From assembly GCA_037419475.1 (NCBI GenBank), contig JAXYYF010000106.1, positions 1 to 29,754 of the forward strand: DNA of 29,754 bases, written 5' to 3'. The DNA is from Hominicoprocola sp037419475 (GTDB taxonomy: Bacteria > Bacillota > Clostridia > Oscillospirales > Oscillospiraceae). Made by a program: the position numbers and the translations under genes. Below the pieces are notes generated by a model. That model was not told the DNA's origin, did not search any database, and was given only the letters and a program-made list of their open reading frames with translations. Each line of letters begins with the position of its first letter. Position 1 is the first letter of the stretch. Of this stretch, positions 29,500 to 29,754 are shown one piece after another.

Positions 29500-29754
29500 G
29501 TGTCTGCGGCATATGTGAAGATCGCTGCCATGCTGGTCACGATCGCGCTTGGCTATTTTCTGCATCAGATCCATGTTTTTGAAAGGCAGGACTCTCGTGT
29601 TCTGCTGAAAATTCTGATGAATGTCACGCTTCCCTGTCTGGTTGTCAGCAATCTCAACGGCATGACCGTCACAAAAGACCTTGTGATGGCCAGCCTGCTC
29701 GGTATTGTGATCAACACACTGTATTTCGGCACCGCCTTTCTTCTCTCCAAGCGC
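29500..29754 (+). CDS. AEC (auxin efflux carrier) family transporter, N-terminal part
   Basis: The first 85 codons of a membrane protein that runs off the window. It starts at GTG 29500 behind AAAGGCGGAG and encodes hydrophobic helices at about 5-20, 35-52 and 63-80. The polar motif LLMN-type segment ILMNVTLPCLVVSNLNG is typical of AEC-family (PF03547) carriers. Bacterial members transport dicarboxylates, lactate, malonate or similar organic acids. It starts 57 nt after the E2 stop with no terminator between, so it may belong to the same operon and carry the operon's substrate or product. Only the N-terminal quarter is visible. Confidence 0.75.
   Translation, partial: MSAAYVKIAAMLVTIALGYFLHQIHVFERQDSRVLLKILMNVTLPCLVVSNLNGMTVTKDLVMASLLGIVINTLYFGTAFLLSKR

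Overview
This window looks like chromosomal DNA from a GC-rich, probably spore-forming member of the Clostridia, most like the gut Oscillospiraceae group. The evidence is the Firmicutes-style infC-rpmI-rplT operon behind an attenuated leader, strong GGAGG ribosome binding sites, a GerS-like lipoprotein next to alanine racemase, a DUF421/DUF4363 pair, a V-type rather than F-type ATPase operon, and an acetoin/2-oxoacid dehydrogenase cluster. No phage, transposon, CRISPR array, tRNA or rRNA was seen. The family-level placement is inference.

Layout, left to right. 1-1253 (minus): the end of the IF3-L35-L20 operon, with an AUU start on infC and an L20-type attenuator leader. 1341-1544 (plus): a 26-residue Asn/Gln-rich peptide gene with its own terminator and a forespore-sigma-like promoter. 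1565-3475 (plus): a three-gene operon of a COG2426 membrane protein, a YfcE-type phosphodiesterase and a VanY-type D,D-carboxypeptidase. 3491-4849 (plus): a complete fluoride riboswitch unit controlling a cation/proton antiporter. 4875-5322: a gene-poor stretch with a candidate minus-strand small RNA of about 270 nt (promoter plus two tandem terminators) and a second, very short plus-strand promoter-terminator unit. 5341-7231 (minus): glmS. 7635-8695 (plus): DUF421 and DUF4363. 8699-12644 (minus): nrdR, a small hypothetical gene, a secreted conserved protein, mazF without a neighbouring antitoxin, alr, and a GerS-like lipoprotein. 12783-14054 (plus): a secreted trypsin-like protease.

14095-21203 (minus): a seven-gene V/A-type ATPase operon, in transcription order E, DUF2764, A, B, D, I, K. 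This is the Chlamydia/Bacteroidetes-type order. The K subunit carries the residues that bind Na+ in the Enterococcus hirae enzyme, so Na+ pumping is likely. 21534-23049 (minus): a CoA-acylating aldehyde dehydrogenase. 23274-24203 (plus): a divergent LysR regulator. 24446-29442 (plus): a four-gene thiamine-dependent dehydrogenase operon (E3, E1-alpha, E1-beta, E2), whose E2 has two lipoyl domains that are nearly identical at DNA level. 29500-29754 (plus): the start of an AEC-family transporter.

How the parts may work together. If the aco-like complex cleaves acetoin to acetyl-CoA and acetaldehyde, the neighbouring acylating aldehyde dehydrogenase could turn the acetaldehyde into a second acetyl-CoA, with the LysR protein between them as regulator. 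The fluoride riboswitch should switch on the antiporter when fluoride is present. The most unexplained items are the small RNA unit at 4912-5183, the Asn/Gln-rich peptide gene, and the MazF toxin without an antitoxin.
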